64,000 nt of DNA from Chryseosolibacter histidinae (lineage in GTDB: Bacteria; Bacteroidota; Bacteroidia; Cytophagales; Cyclobacteriaceae). Location of the stretch: NCBI RefSeq assembly GCF_018598225.1, contig NZ_JAHESF010000033.1, forward strand, positions 1-64,000, given 5' to 3'. Positions within the stretch are counted from its first letter, which is position 1. Each line of letters starts with the position of its first letter. The position numbers and the translations under genes were made by a program. Below, one piece after another: positions 31,367 through 40,221 of the stretch. Below the pieces are notes generated by a model, which saw only the letters and a program-made list of their open reading frames with translations, was not told where the DNA came from and did no database searches.

Positions 31367-32570
31367 ATCTCTGTTCTCAGAACAAGTACAGAACTATATC
31401 ATCACACACGAACATGATGATGAGCGCGACCTCGTTCTGCGGCACAAAGAAATACTGGGAGTGCCCTCAGCTGTTATAGCTGAGCAGATCGCCGGCCGAA
31501 GAAAAGCCAAGGAAAAACTTCCGTTGTATTATCAAACACCTGGCATCGTCTATCCGCCCGCAATAAACCTTGAACAGACTTCCTCTGAACAAACCGCCCG
31601 CTTCAAGTCTTCGCTCATCACGGAAGCCCTGGCCGCCCATGGCGACAAACCTCTTGCACGGGCAATCGATCTAACTTCTGGTCTGGGCATCGACACTTAT
31701 TTCCTTAGCAGGATCTTTACCCACTTCGATGCCGTGGAACCCAATCCAGGTTTGCTTGAAACAGCACAGCACAATCATCAACAGCTTGGCGCCACAAACA
31801 TCCGCCATCACAATACCACGGCCGAGACATTTCTCGCACAGCTGAACGAAAAGGTTAACCTGGTCTTCATCGACCCGTCGCGAAGAACTTCAAACAAAAA
31901 GGTCTTCACACTTACGGATAGCGAACCCGATATTGTCAGCCTTCAACACACGATCTTTGAAAAAACAGACAACCTTCTCGTAAAAGCTTCTCCGCTGCTC
32001 GACATCAGCCTGGCCTTGAAAGCGCTCGATTTTGTAAAAAGTGTTTATGTAGTGGCCGTCGACAACGAAGTGAAAGAGCTGCTGTTCCTGGCAGAAAAAG
32101 ATTTTAATGGCGAGCCGCTGATCCACAGCGTTAACCTGCTGAAACAACGCCACGATTCTTTTTCATTTTCATTGACGGATGAAGCCACCACTATAGCAAA
32201 GTTCTCCGATCCACTTGTGTATCTGTATGAGCCCAATGCCGCGATCCTGAAAGCCGGCGCGTTCAAAACCATAGCCCAGCGTTTTAAGCTTGCCAAAATT
32301 CAGTCGAGCACACATTTGTATACTGCAGATCTTCTCGCCGAAGATTTTCCCGGAAGGATTTTCCTTATCGAGGCGCGGGTTAAGCCTGACGCGAAAAGCC
32401 TGAAACCATTCTTCCCGGAAGGAAAGGCAAATATCACCACGCGCAATTACCCGCTCACCGTGGAGGAGCTGAAAAAGAAAACAGGTTTGAAAGATGGTGG
32501 TGAAAAATTCCTGATCGGTTTTTCGGGCGTTATAGAAAAATTCCTGGTGGCCGCCCGTCGGGTAAAGTGA
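31326..32570 (+). CDS. PG_1098-family class I methyltransferase (THUMP-like)
   Basis: A Bacteroidota-specific SAM-dependent methyltransferase of 414 residues; RNA is the likely substrate because of the THUMP-like C-terminal domain (inferred). The SAM-binding block is RAIDLTSGLGIDTYFLSR, followed by DAVEPNPGLLE and the catalytic-type block VFIDPSRRTSNKKVF. The only start in frame is TTG 31326, because TAA precedes it at 31320. The start lies inside the 56-codon ORF, so translation may be coupled. It converges with the thioredoxin-like gene, whose stop lies immediately after. Confidence 0.87.
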   Translation: MNKNLENQAKAIIESLFSEQVQNYIITHEHDDERDLVLRHKEILGVPSAVIAEQIAGRRKAKEKLPLYYQTPGIVYPPAINLEQTSSEQTARFKSSLITEALAAHGDKPLARAIDLTSGLGIDTYFLSRIFTHFDAVEPNPGLLETAQHNHQQLGATNIRHHNTTAETFLAQLNEKVNLVFIDPSRRTSNKKVFTLTDSEPDIVSLQHTIFEKTDNLLVKASPLLDISLALKALDFVKSVYVVAVDNEVKELLFLAEKDFNGEPLIHSVNLLKQRHDSFSFSLTDEATTIAKFSDPLVYLYEPNAAILKAGAFKTIAQRFKLAKIQSSTHLYTADLLAEDFPGRIFLIEARVKPDAKSLKPFFPEGKANITTRNYPLTVEELKKKTGLKDGGEKFLIGFSGVIEKFLVAARRVK

Positions 32571-33059
32571 TCACAGGTATTTCACGATCACGCTTACATC
32601 AGTCTGGCCGTTGAATTGTTGCACCAGCTTTCCCTGGTTGGTATAAATATAAACCGAAGGCGCCTGGATGGGACCGAAGTTGTTCAGCACATTTTCCGTA
32701 GCCGTCCAGCCGAACACAATGTTGTCTTTCCCTGACAATTTATAGTCTGCCGCAAACTTTTGAATCTCCGCCATCGGTGCAGACGACACAAAGTACAGCG
32801 TATATCCCGCAAAGGAGGCAAGCTGTTCACGGATATCTTCCGCTTCGTGCTGGCAGTGATCGCAGTCGGGCTGAAAGAGGATCAGCACATTTTTCCCCGT
32901 AAGGGTTTTGGCATCAATGGTTTTTCCATCCGGAAGGCTGATGGTCATGGCCGGAAGATCGTTGGGTACAGCCACCGGTTTCTGTTCAACTTCTTTTTCT
33001 TTTTTGGCACAGCCTGTCAGCGCTATCAGCACCGTTAGAAATATTAACATTTGTTTCAT
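32571..33059 (-). CDS. Thioredoxin-fold lipoprotein (TlpA/AhpC-TSA-like)
   Basis: A periplasmic, lipid-anchored thiol-disulfide protein of 162 residues. I chose ATG 33059 because it opens a lipoprotein signal (MKQMLIFLTVLIALTGC, C17). The earlier frame to 33185 is an extension through the neighbouring gene. The redox site is CDHC in FQPDCDHCQHEAEDI, and the conserved cis-proline region is GPIQAPSVYIYT. It probably reduces envelope proteins, but the partner is unknown. It lies 11 bases after the small membrane protein gene on the same strand. Confidence 0.88.
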   Translation of the reverse strand: MKQMLIFLTVLIALTGCAKKEKEVEQKPVAVPNDLPAMTISLPDGKTIDAKTLTGKNVLILFQPDCDHCQHEAEDIREQLASFAGYTLYFVSSAPMAEIQKFAADYKLSGKDNIVFGWTATENVLNNFGPIQAPSVYIYTNQGKLVQQFNGQTDVSVIVKYL

Positions 33060-33070
33060 GTCTCCTGAAT

Positions 33071-33262
33071 TCAGCCTAATAAAACCATTCCCCAATAGGC
33101 GGCGTGACTCACCAGCGCCACCAGCCCGTAAACCCTGATCACCTTTCTCCTGTTCTGAACGTCTTCCCACCATAACATCACCCACGGTTTGTAGAGGCCG
33201 ATCAATAAAAAGAGCAGCGCCATGAAACTCACATACAGGAAAAGCTGTTGAAAGAAACTCAT
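33071..33262 (-). CDS. Small two-TM membrane protein
   Basis: A 63-residue protein with membrane segments at about 4-23 and 46-62, joined by a conserved-looking basic loop KPWVMLWWEDVQNRRKVIR. I recognise a familiar small Bacteroidota hypothetical protein but no function. It is the first gene of a two-gene unit with the thioredoxin-like lipoprotein. The start is ATG 33262, divergent from mfd. Confidence 0.75.
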   Translation of the reverse strand: MSFFQQLFLYVSFMALLFLLIGLYKPWVMLWWEDVQNRRKVIRVYGLVALVSHAAYWGMVLLG

Positions 33263-33288
33263 GGCACCAAAATTATAGAAATGCCTGT

Positions 33289-33296
33289 ATATTTGC
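33289..33296 (+). promoter_or_regulatory. -7 element for mfd
   Basis: TATATTTG is an exact TAnnTTTG match, 38 bases before the TTG start of mfd. I see no TTTG at the proper -33 spacing. Confidence 0.5.
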
Positions 33297-33333
33297 GGCT
33301 TCCCCGCTAAGGAATAAAGGATTTAACGGCAGT

Positions 33334-36300
33334 TTGAAGGCGAACGATTTTTTAAGCATCTATCGCGCGGATGGTCTGGTCAAGACCGTGGCCGCAAGGA
33401 TCAAAGCATCTGAACAGAAAAACATCCGCATCAAAGGCCTCTCCGGAAGCCTCGATGCCATACTTCTGGCCGCAACTTTCAAGGTTCACCCGCTGGATTA
33501 TGTGGTGGTGCTCCAGGACCGGGAAGAAGCCGCTTACTTTCAGAACGACCTGCAAAACCTGCTCGACCGCGAGGTCCTGCTTTTTCCGATGTCGTACAAA
33601 CGGCCCTACGAGTTTGACGAGACCGAGAACGCCAACATCCTCATGCGGGCCGAAGTGCTCAACCGCCTGGCCAACAAGACCACGGCCGATATTATCATCA
33701 CGTACCCGGAAGCCCTGAGCGAAAAAGTGATCAATAAACGATCGCTGGCTTCGAACACGTTTACCGTTACCCTCAAAGAGAAGCTCGATATCTCGTTCCT
33801 GGAAGAGTTCCTTCATAACTACGATTTCGAAAAGACCGACTTCGTTTACGAGGCCGGGCAGTTTGCCGTACGCGGTGGTATCATAGACGTATTCTCCTTC
33901 GCGCACGAGCTGCCTTACCGCATCGAGCTTTTCGGCGACGAAGTAGACAGCATCCGCTCATTTGAACCGGGCTCGCAGCTCTCCGTGGGTAACCACGACA
34001 AGATCAGCGTGATCCCCAACGTTCAGACCCGGCTGGTGCAGGAAGAACGGCAGTCGTTTCTTGAGTTCATCTCGCCGCAAACCCGTTTGTGGTTCAAAGA
34101 CTTTCAGTTCACCTGCGACATCATCCAGAAGAGCTTCGAAAAAGTGGAAGGCTCGTTCGATAAGATCCTGAAAGAAAGTGGCAACACCCAGGTGGTGGCA
34201 AGCCCCGAGCAACTGTTCGACCAGGGCTACGCGTTCTTACAACGGTCACAGAATTTTTCGCGCATCGAGTTCGGTTCACGCTTTGTGCTGGAGCAACCCC
34301 AAACATTCGAGTGGCAGTCTTCGGCGCAACCTTCTTTTAACAAGAACTTTGAATTGCTCGCGGGCAACCTGAGCGATCACCAGCTGCAGGGCTTCAGTAA
34401 TTTTATTGCAGCCGATATGCCGCGCCAGCTTGAGCGCCTGAAAGGGATCTTTGACGAGATCAGCTCGCAGGTACAATTTCAGCCCCTGGATTTTTCGCTG
34501 CGGCAAGGTTTTGTAGACATGGCCCTCAAAATGGTCTGTTACACAGACCACCAGATCTTCGAACGTTTTCACCGCTATCGCGCAAAAGAAAAATTCTCCA
34601 AGACCAAAGCGCTCACCCTCCGCGAGCTGCAAACACTTCAGCCTGGCGACTTCGTAACACACATCGATTACGGCGTTGCCAAATTTGCCGGCCTGGAGAA
34701 AAAAGAAGTGAACGGGCACGAGCAGGAAGCTATCAGGCTTGTGTATCGCGATGACGATCTGCTTTACGTGAGCATCCACTCACTCCACAAGATCTCCAAG
34801 TATTCCGGCAAAGATGGGGCACCACCCCTGGTGAATAAACTGGGAACGCAGGAGTGGGAAACGAAAAAGAACAAAGCCAAGAAACGTGTTAAGGATATCG
34901 CCAAAGAGCTGATCGAGCTTTACGCGAAACGGAAAACATCACCTGGCTACGCTTATACGCCTGATGGTTTTATGCAGGCCGAGCTTGAGTCGTCTTTCAT
35001 TTACGAAGACACCCCTGACCAGGCCAAGGCTACCGAAGATGTGAAGCGCGATATGCAGATGCCGCACCCGATGGACCGTCTTGTTTGCGGCGACGTGGGT
35101 TTCGGAAAAACCGAGGTGGCCATCCGCGCAACGTTCAAGGCTGCCACCGAAGGCAAACAGGTTGCCGTGCTCGTGCCCACCACCATCCTGGCCATGCAAC
35201 ACTACCGCACTTTCAGCGACCGGTTGTCTAACTTTCCCGTAAAGGTTGAATACATCTCGCGGTTCAAGACAGAAAAGGAGATAAAAAATATCCTGGCCGA
35301 AGTGAAGGAAGGAAAAGTGGATGTGCTGATCGGCACCCACCGCATTGTGAGCAAAGACGTGGAGTTTAAAAACCTGGGCTTGCTCGTGATAGACGAAGAG
35401 CAGAAGTTTGGCGTGAAGGTGAAAGACCGGCTCAAGGAACTGAAAGTAAATGTTGACGTGCTCACGCTCACGGCCACGCCGATCCCGCGAACCCTGCACT
35501 TCTCACTGATGGGTGCCCGCGACCTCAGCATCATCTCCACACCTCCGCCCAACCGCCAGCCCGTAACCACCGAGTTGCATACATTCGATGAAGTGATCAT
35601 CCGCGATGCCGTGAGCTACGAGCTGAGAAGGGGAGGACAGGTGTTTTTTGTGCACAACCGTGTAAGCGATATTGAAAGTATTGCCAACACCGTTTACAAA
35701 CTGGTGCCCGATGCGCGCATCGGCATAGCCCATGGCCAGATGGACGGCGACAAGCTGGAGAAAGTAATGTTGAAGTTTATCGATGCCGAATACGATGTGC
35801 TGGTATCAACCAACATCATTGAGTCCGGTCTGGACATCCCGAACGCCAACACCATCATCATCAACTCGGCGCACATGTTCGGACTTTCAGACCTGCACCA
35901 GATGCGGGGCCGTGTGGGAAGGTCGAACAAAAAAGCGTTTTGTTATTTGCTTACGCCGCCGGCATCGCTGCTCACGTCTGATTCGCGCAAGCGGTTGTCT
36001 GCCCTCGAAGAGTTCTCGGAGCTGGGCGATGGTTTTAAGGTGGCGATGCGCGATCTCGATATCCGCGGTGCGGGTAATTTATTGGGTGCGGAACAGACCG
36101 GGTTCATCAACGACCTGGGCTTCGATACCTATCACAAGATATTGGACGACGCTATCCAGGAATTGAAGGAGACCGATTTCAAAGATCTGTTCGCGGCAGA
36201 GCTCGCCGAAAAAGCGAAGCTCATTGTTCAGGACTGCGTGATCGAAACAGACCTCGAGATTCTGATCCCTGAAACGTATGTGAACAATACAAGCGAACGA

Positions 36301-36711
36301 CTGCAGCTGTACTCACGCCTCGACAATATCAAGGACGAAGATCAGCTTCAGAAATTCACACGAGAAGTGAAAGACCGGTTCGGAGCGCTGCCGCCTTCAG
36401 TAGAAGAGCTCATCAACTCAGTGCGGCTGCGCTGGCTCGGTGAACAGCTGGGATTTGAAAAGCTCAGCCTCAAGAATGAAAAGCTCAGGGCTTACTTCAT
36501 TTCCAACAAGGACGATTACTTCAATTCCGATACCTTCGGAAAGATCCTTAGTTTCGTACAAAAGCATTCGCGGCAATGCAAGATGAAAGACAGTGCCGGC
36601 AAGGCCATGCTGGTTGTAGAGAACATCAAAACAGTAGATTCCGCAATTGAGCTGCTGACCCAGATGACCGGTCAGCCGTTCAAATCTTCCAACGAGATCT
36701 TGTCGAGATAA
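33334..36711 (+). CDS. mfd: Transcription-repair coupling factor Mfd
   Basis: A DNA translocase that removes stalled RNA polymerase and recruits UvrABC, 1125 residues, normal for the phylum. The N-terminal UvrB-like domain is at about 20-300, the RNA-polymerase-interacting domain around LQPGDFVTHIDYGVAKFAGL at about 435, and the helicase core has Walker A GDVGFGKTEVA near 587, DEEQ near 686 and the RecG-like GRVGRSNKKAFCYLL block. A C-terminal TRCF domain ends it. The start codon is TTG 33334; there is no ATG or GTG back to an in-frame stop at 33277. The 3' end overlaps a convergent small gene by 40 bases. Confidence 0.97.
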   Translation: MKANDFLSIYRADGLVKTVAARIKASEQKNIRIKGLSGSLDAILLAATFKVHPLDYVVVLQDREEAAYFQNDLQNLLDREVLLFPMSYKRPYEFDETENANILMRAEVLNRLANKTTADIIITYPEALSEKVINKRSLASNTFTVTLKEKLDISFLEEFLHNYDFEKTDFVYEAGQFAVRGGIIDVFSFAHELPYRIELFGDEVDSIRSFEPGSQLSVGNHDKISVIPNVQTRLVQEERQSFLEFISPQTRLWFKDFQFTCDIIQKSFEKVEGSFDKILKESGNTQVVASPEQLFDQGYAFLQRSQNFSRIEFGSRFVLEQPQTFEWQSSAQPSFNKNFELLAGNLSDHQLQGFSNFIAADMPRQLERLKGIFDEISSQVQFQPLDFSLRQGFVDMALKMVCYTDHQIFERFHRYRAKEKFSKTKALTLRELQTLQPGDFVTHIDYGVAKFAGLEKKEVNGHEQEAIRLVYRDDDLLYVSIHSLHKISKYSGKDGAPPLVNKLGTQEWETKKNKAKKRVKDIAKELIELYAKRKTSPGYAYTPDGFMQAELESSFIYEDTPDQAKATEDVKRDMQMPHPMDRLVCGDVGFGKTEVAIRATFKAATEGKQVAVLVPTTILAMQHYRTFSDRLSNFPVKVEYISRFKTEKEIKNILAEVKEGKVDVLIGTHRIVSKDVEFKNLGLLVIDEEQKFGVKVKDRLKELKVNVDVLTLTATPIPRTLHFSLMGARDLSIISTPPPNRQPVTTELHTFDEVIIRDAVSYELRRGGQVFFVHNRVSDIESIANTVYKLVPDARIGIAHGQMDGDKLEKVMLKFIDAEYDVLVSTNIIESGLDIPNANTIIINSAHMFGLSDLHQMRGRVGRSNKKAFCYLLTPPASLLTSDSRKRLSALEEFSELGDGFKVAMRDLDIRGAGNLLGAEQTGFINDLGFDTYHKILDDAIQELKETDFKDLFAAELAEKAKLIVQDCVIETDLEILIPETYVNNTSERLQLYSRLDNIKDEDQLQKFTREVKDRFGALPPSVEELINSVRLRWLGEQLGFEKLSLKNEKLRAYFISNKDDYFNSDTFGKILSFVQKHSRQCKMKDSAGKAMLVVENIKTVDSAIELLTQMTGQPFKSSNEILSR

Positions 36712-36923
36712 GGATCGAGTCCAATAGGTTTGTCGAAGGCATTGATCATAAGCACCTTTTGATGCTTGGGTGAATAGAATACCTCGATAAAAAATTTACT
36801 CGCGTGGTAGAGGAAAACTTTGCATTCTCCCAAAGTACGTTGGCTGAGATAACTTCCGCTAAAAGTGATAAGATCACATTTCTTTTCAAACGGCATGATC
36901 CTGAAATCCTGCAGAGTATACAT
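36672..36923 (-). CDS. Conserved small protein of unknown function
   Basis: An 83-residue cytoplasmic protein starting at ATG 36923 (MYTLQDFRIMPFEKKCDLIT); an upstream ATG at 36965 is less likely. It has an all-beta look with FIEVFYSPKHQKVLMINAF and no membrane segment. I recall a similar Bacteroidota family of unknown function. Its end overlaps the 3' end of mfd by 40 bases on the opposite strand, so transcripts of the two could pair. Confidence 0.75.
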   Translation of the reverse strand: MYTLQDFRIMPFEKKCDLITFSGSYLSQRTLGECKVFLYHASKFFIEVFYSPKHQKVLMINAFDKPIGLDPYLDKISLEDLNG

Positions 36924-37224
36924 GGTAAGGTAAATTTCAGTGATATATACGAAATAACGTGCCATGGTAATTGGCCGCTTTAAAGGTTTGTTAAACGCTG
37001 TTTTTTACCACTTCTGCTGTAGGAATATTCCCAGAAATAGACTGCTCTTTCTCAAATGCAATAACATCCAGGGCTCGGCGTTCAAATAGGCAGGTCGTCG
37101 GAATGTTCAGTGGTGTAATACGATCTTCGGTGTTGTATTAAAGATGTATGATTTAAAACTGATCTGCTTGGAAAACACTTGATTATGTCCTTATATTAGC
37201 AATTCTTTTAAATCAAAAACTAAA
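36924..37224. other. 301-base gap before gldJ
   Basis: The gap holds the gldJ promoter (37168-37199) at its right end. The rest has no recognisable gene, palindrome or RNA. A weak frame on the minus strand (37191-37391) runs antisense into gldJ and is rejected. Confidence 0.6.
37168..37199 (+). promoter_or_regulatory. Putative promoter of gldJ
   Basis: TTG (37168-37170), 21 bases, then TATATTAG (37192-37199), one base from TAnnTTTG. The same octamer TATATTAG stands before the DUF4175 gene. The start of the mRNA would be about 20 bases before ATG 37225. Confidence 0.5.
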
Positions 37225-38442
37225 ATGAAGTATTCTTTCAGAGCTCTTTTGTTTGTGCTTGGCGGATCAGTAGCTCTATCAGCCTGCTCGTTGTTCGGTG
37301 GTGGCGGTGGAAAGCCCACAGCCCAGAATCCCGGACAGGTTTCTTCAGCCACAGGGTTGGCGTATAACGATGAAGACGCCGGGGGATTCATGGTGAATGC
37401 CTATGAAGGTCAGCCCGACGCTCCCAACATGGTTTTCATTGAAGGAGGCCGTGCAGTAATGGGCTCTTTCGAGGAAGATGTGATGTCGTTCCGCGATAAC
37501 ATCGAAAGAACGGTATCCGTAGCATCCTTCTACATGGACGAAACCGAGATCGCCAACATTCACTGGCTCGAATATATCCACTACCTGGCGAAAGACTCTT
37601 CGCAGGAAGCTTACCAGGCAGCCCTCCCTGATACCATGGTATGGGTAAGCCACCTTGCGTTCAACGATCCTTATGTTGATCACTATTTCCGTTACCCTGG
37701 TTTCCGTTACTTCCCTGTGGTAGGTATCACCTGGAATCAGGCTAACAAATACGCTACCTGGAGAACCCAGGCTGTGAACATCAAGCTTGCACAAGATGCG
37801 GGTGAAGAATATGCCGAAAGCGATGGCCGCATTCCGCTGGAATCTGGTATCGTGGTGCCTTCTTACCGCCTGCCTACAGAAGCTGAATGGGAATACGCTG
37901 CTCAGGCCCTGATCGGAACTCAGTGGCTGGAAGAAATGCAAACCCACCAGCGCATCTATCCCTGGGATGGTCACGCAGTTCGTAACCCCTATGGAAAACA
38001 GATGGGCTTTATGCTGGCTAACTTCAAAAGAGGCCGTGGTGACTACGCCGGTATTGCTGGCCGCCTGAACGACGGTGCCCTCATCACTTCTTATATATAT
38101 GAGTTCCCTCCGAACGATTACGGTCTGTACAACATGGCCGGTAACGTGAGCGAGTGGGTGATGGACGTTTACCGCCCGATGTCGTTCCAGGACTTCGATG
38201 ACCTGAACCCTATCCGCAGGGATGGTTTCCTGGATGACGCCAAGAACTACAATAACCAGGAGAAAAACCCTGAAGCATTTACCTCATTGATCACTGACCG
38301 TGCCCGCGTTTACAAAGGCGGTTCATGGAAAGATGTAGCTTACTGGATGTCGCCCGGTACACGCCGCTACCTCGATCAGGACTCAGCTGCCGCAACCATC
38401 GGCTTCCGCTGCGCCATGATCCGTGCCGGCTCCAACTACTAG
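37225..38442 (+). CDS. gldJ: Gliding motility lipoprotein GldJ
   Basis: An outer-membrane lipoprotein of the type IX secretion / gliding apparatus. The lipobox is LSAC with C21, followed by a Gly-rich linker. The rest is an FGE-sulfatase fold: NMVFIEGGRAVMGSFEED, SFYMDETEIANIHWLEYI, FPVVGITWNQANKYATW, YRLPTEAEWEYAA and the end block ATIGFRCAMI. GldJ-type features are the insertion after WLEYIHYLA and the PGFRYFPVVG motif. At 405 residues it is shorter than F. johnsoniae GldJ. The only non-lipobox cysteine is the one in GFRC, so formylglycine-generating activity is unlikely. A strong terminator follows. Confidence 0.88.
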   Translation: MKYSFRALLFVLGGSVALSACSLFGGGGGKPTAQNPGQVSSATGLAYNDEDAGGFMVNAYEGQPDAPNMVFIEGGRAVMGSFEEDVMSFRDNIERTVSVASFYMDETEIANIHWLEYIHYLAKDSSQEAYQAALPDTMVWVSHLAFNDPYVDHYFRYPGFRYFPVVGITWNQANKYATWRTQAVNIKLAQDAGEEYAESDGRIPLESGIVVPSYRLPTEAEWEYAAQALIGTQWLEEMQTHQRIYPWDGHAVRNPYGKQMGFMLANFKRGRGDYAGIAGRLNDGALITSYIYEFPPNDYGLYNMAGNVSEWVMDVYRPMSFQDFDDLNPIRRDGFLDDAKNYNNQEKNPEAFTSLITDRARVYKGGSWKDVAYWMSPGTRRYLDQDSAAATIGFRCAMIRAGSNY

Positions 38443-38465
38443 GCCATATCTCTGAAAGATATCCG

Positions 38466-38493
38466 AAACCCCGTCCGAAAGACGGGGTTTTTT
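38466..38493 (+). terminator. Intrinsic terminator after gldJ
   Basis: AAACCCCGTC / GACGGGGTTT is a perfect 10-base stem with a CGAAA loop, and the T-run continues to 38493. Confidence 0.9.
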
Positions 38494-38581
38494 GTTTCCT
38501 ACCAATAAGCTGATTTCTTCCTCCCAACCGCCTTCGGTTAAGTACGCAGGCTCAACTTTGCATGACTCCATCGGAAGGTCC

Positions 38582-38616
38582 GGACTCCTGACTCCTTACT
38601 CCTGGCTTCTGGCTCC
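38582..38616. repeat. Short-period pyrimidine direct-repeat array
   Basis: Imperfect copies of ACTCCTG / CTTCTGG with period 7-9, ending 3 bases from the stop of comF. It is akin to the array at 83-115. Confidence 0.6.
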
Positions 38617-38619
38617 TTT

Positions 38620-39324
38620 TCACTGGGTCGCTGCAATACAAGCAATGCTCAATTCCCTGCACCCCGCATCAATCAACGCCTGCCCGCAAGCTTCCAGTGT
38701 CGCCCCCGTTGTTACCACATCGTCTACCAGCAGGATCTTCCGGTTGTCAATCTCGGCAGGCCGGGTTACCCTGAAAACATTGCTCACATTCTGCCACCGG
38801 CTCAAGCGCAATTTGCGGGTTTGGGTATTGGTGCTGACAATACGTTCCATCAGGTCATCGCGGCACGGAACACCCAACGCCTCTGACAAACCTTTGCCAA
38901 ACTCTTCGCTCTGATTATATCCGCGTTTCCGCCTCCGCGAGCTGTGCAGCGGTACGGAAATGATCAGGTCGAACTTTCGCGCATAACCCGCATGGAGCAG
39001 GTCGTTGCCATACATTCTGCCCAGCGCTACCCCGAGCTCCGGTTGGTTCTTGTACTTCAGCGCATGCAGCAGGTGCTGAACCCGGCTCCCCTTCACAAAC
39101 TTAAAGAGCGTGATGACTTGCGATACGGGAAGCCGGCCCCGGAACTTGTTGTAGAACGGGTTCTCTCTTTCAAGGTGGTAATATGACCGGGGAAGCTCGA
39201 GCATACAATTGGTGCAGATCAGCTCCTCCCCACGCACCAGTGCCCCCTGGCAACCGGTGCAACAACGTGGAAAGAAAAGAGCCACAAAATCGCGGAGTAT
39301 GTCGAGGGCTGCTGAATTGTTCAA
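38620..39324 (-). CDS. comF: ComF family phosphoribosyltransferase-like protein
   Basis: A ComF/GntX-type protein of 234 residues, linked to DNA uptake in competent bacteria and to purine metabolism elsewhere. The N-terminal zinc ribbon has CCTGCQ and CTNC pairs (residues 21-37). The PRPP-binding loop ILLVDDVVTTGATLEACGQ lies near the C-terminus. KRGYNQSEEFGKGL is the second family hallmark. It is divergent from the AhpD-like gene. Confidence 0.92.
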   Translation of the reverse strand: MNNSAALDILRDFVALFFPRCCTGCQGALVRGEELICTNCMLELPRSYYHLERENPFYNKFRGRLPVSQVITLFKFVKGSRVQHLLHALKYKNQPELGVALGRMYGNDLLHAGYARKFDLIISVPLHSSRRRKRGYNQSEEFGKGLSEALGVPCRDDLMERIVSTNTQTRKLRLSRWQNVSNVFRVTRPAEIDNRKILLVDDVVTTGATLEACGQALIDAGCRELSIACIAATQ

Positions 39325-39387
39325 ATCAATAATATCTTTGTTGTGAAAAACTAAATTGAATTTAATCAGGTTTATCCAAAAATACTT

Positions 39388-39729
39388 ATGGGATTAGTAG
39401 AAGACTTTAATGCCTACCGCAGCAAAATGAACGAGAAGATCATGGACTCCGACAGCCTGATCATTAAGCGGATCTTCAACCTCGATACCAATGCTTACGC
39501 GGAAGGGCATCTCGATATAAAATCAAAAGAGCTCATCGGCCTTACCTGTTCACTGGTGCTGCGCTGCGACGACTGCGTAAAATACCACCTGGGAAAATGT
39601 AAGGAGGTTGGCTTTACAACAGACGAGATCAACGAGGCCATGGGCGTGGCCACCCTGATCGGCGGCACGATTGTTATACCTCACCTGAGAAGAGCCTTTG
39701 AATTCTGGGAGGAGCTTCAGCATGTTTAA
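39388..39729 (+). CDS. Carboxymuconolactone decarboxylase / AhpD-like protein
   Basis: A 113-residue small alpha-helical protein of the CMD/AhpD family, often an alkylhydroperoxidase or thiol-based redox helper. The active-site pair is C60-D-D-C63 followed by H67 in RCDDCVKYHLGKC, matching the CxxCxxxH motif. The surrounding KSKELIGLTCSLVLR is typical. The downstream gene starts inside its last codons (ATG 39722), so the two are translationally coupled. Confidence 0.88.
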   Translation: MGLVEDFNAYRSKMNEKIMDSDSLIIKRIFNLDTNAYAEGHLDIKSKELIGLTCSLVLRCDDCVKYHLGKCKEVGFTTDEINEAMGVATLIGGTIVIPHLRRAFEFWEELQHV

Positions 39730-40102
39730 GCGCGACCTGGACCTTGAAAGAAAATGGAATGGCCTGCTCGATGACCTGAATGATATCATCGGCAAAAAAC
39801 CCAAAGACCTCAACGGCGTATTGTTTCTCATCGGTGTACAAGAGCTGGGAAAAGGCAACCTTACATTTTCCAAAGAGGAGAAGCAAGACCTGATGCACAT
39901 CGGCATTTGCAAGGTGCTGAGCCTGGCCGGTTACTATATCCTTGAAGGTCACGATCAGCAGGGATGGCCCCATTGGAAGCTGGTCAAAAAATTACCGCAC
40001 TTCGATCTGCTGGAACAGGAGAAACTCCTGAAGATGCACGTGATGGAGTACTTCGAAAAAGAGTACGACTGGCAGTACACTCCCTCGTCTCCCGACCAGT
40101 AA
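39722..40102 (+). CDS. Conserved hypothetical protein
   Basis: A 126-residue cytoplasmic protein, starting at ATG 39722, eight bases before the end of the preceding frame. It is a mostly helical acidic protein with the blocks DLNGVLFLIGVQELGKG and KQDLMHIGICKVLSLAGYY, plus a C-terminal WPHWKLVKKLP. I know it as a recurrent Bacteroidota family of unknown function. The coupling to the AhpD-like gene suggests a shared role. Confidence 0.75.
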   Translation: MFKRDLDLERKWNGLLDDLNDIIGKKPKDLNGVLFLIGVQELGKGNLTFSKEEKQDLMHIGICKVLSLAGYYILEGHDQQGWPHWKLVKKLPHFDLLEQEKLLKMHVMEYFEKEYDWQYTPSSPDQ

Positions 40103-40133
40103 CAGCAAGGCAAAGCCGGTGCTCTTTCCTGGC

Positions 40134-40164
40134 TTTGATTGCACTTGAATAGAGCTTATATTAG
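40134..40164 (+). promoter_or_regulatory. Putative promoter of the DUF4175 operon
   Basis: TTTG (40134-40137), 19 bases, then TATATTAG (40157-40164). The spacing is exactly that of the phylum promoter; the -7 differs by one base from TAnnTTTG. The leader would be about 50 bases to ATG 40222. Confidence 0.55.
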
Positions 40165-40221
40165 TTCTGAACTCAACTTTGAGTGGCATAACTTCGTTTT
40201 CTAATTTAAACGGTCTGGACG

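Noticed and set aside
37225-38442. GldJ as a formylglycine-generating enzyme for the sulfatase at 3.6 kb
   Set aside because: It has the FGE fold but only one cysteine besides the lipobox, is a gliding-type lipoprotein and lies 33 kb away.
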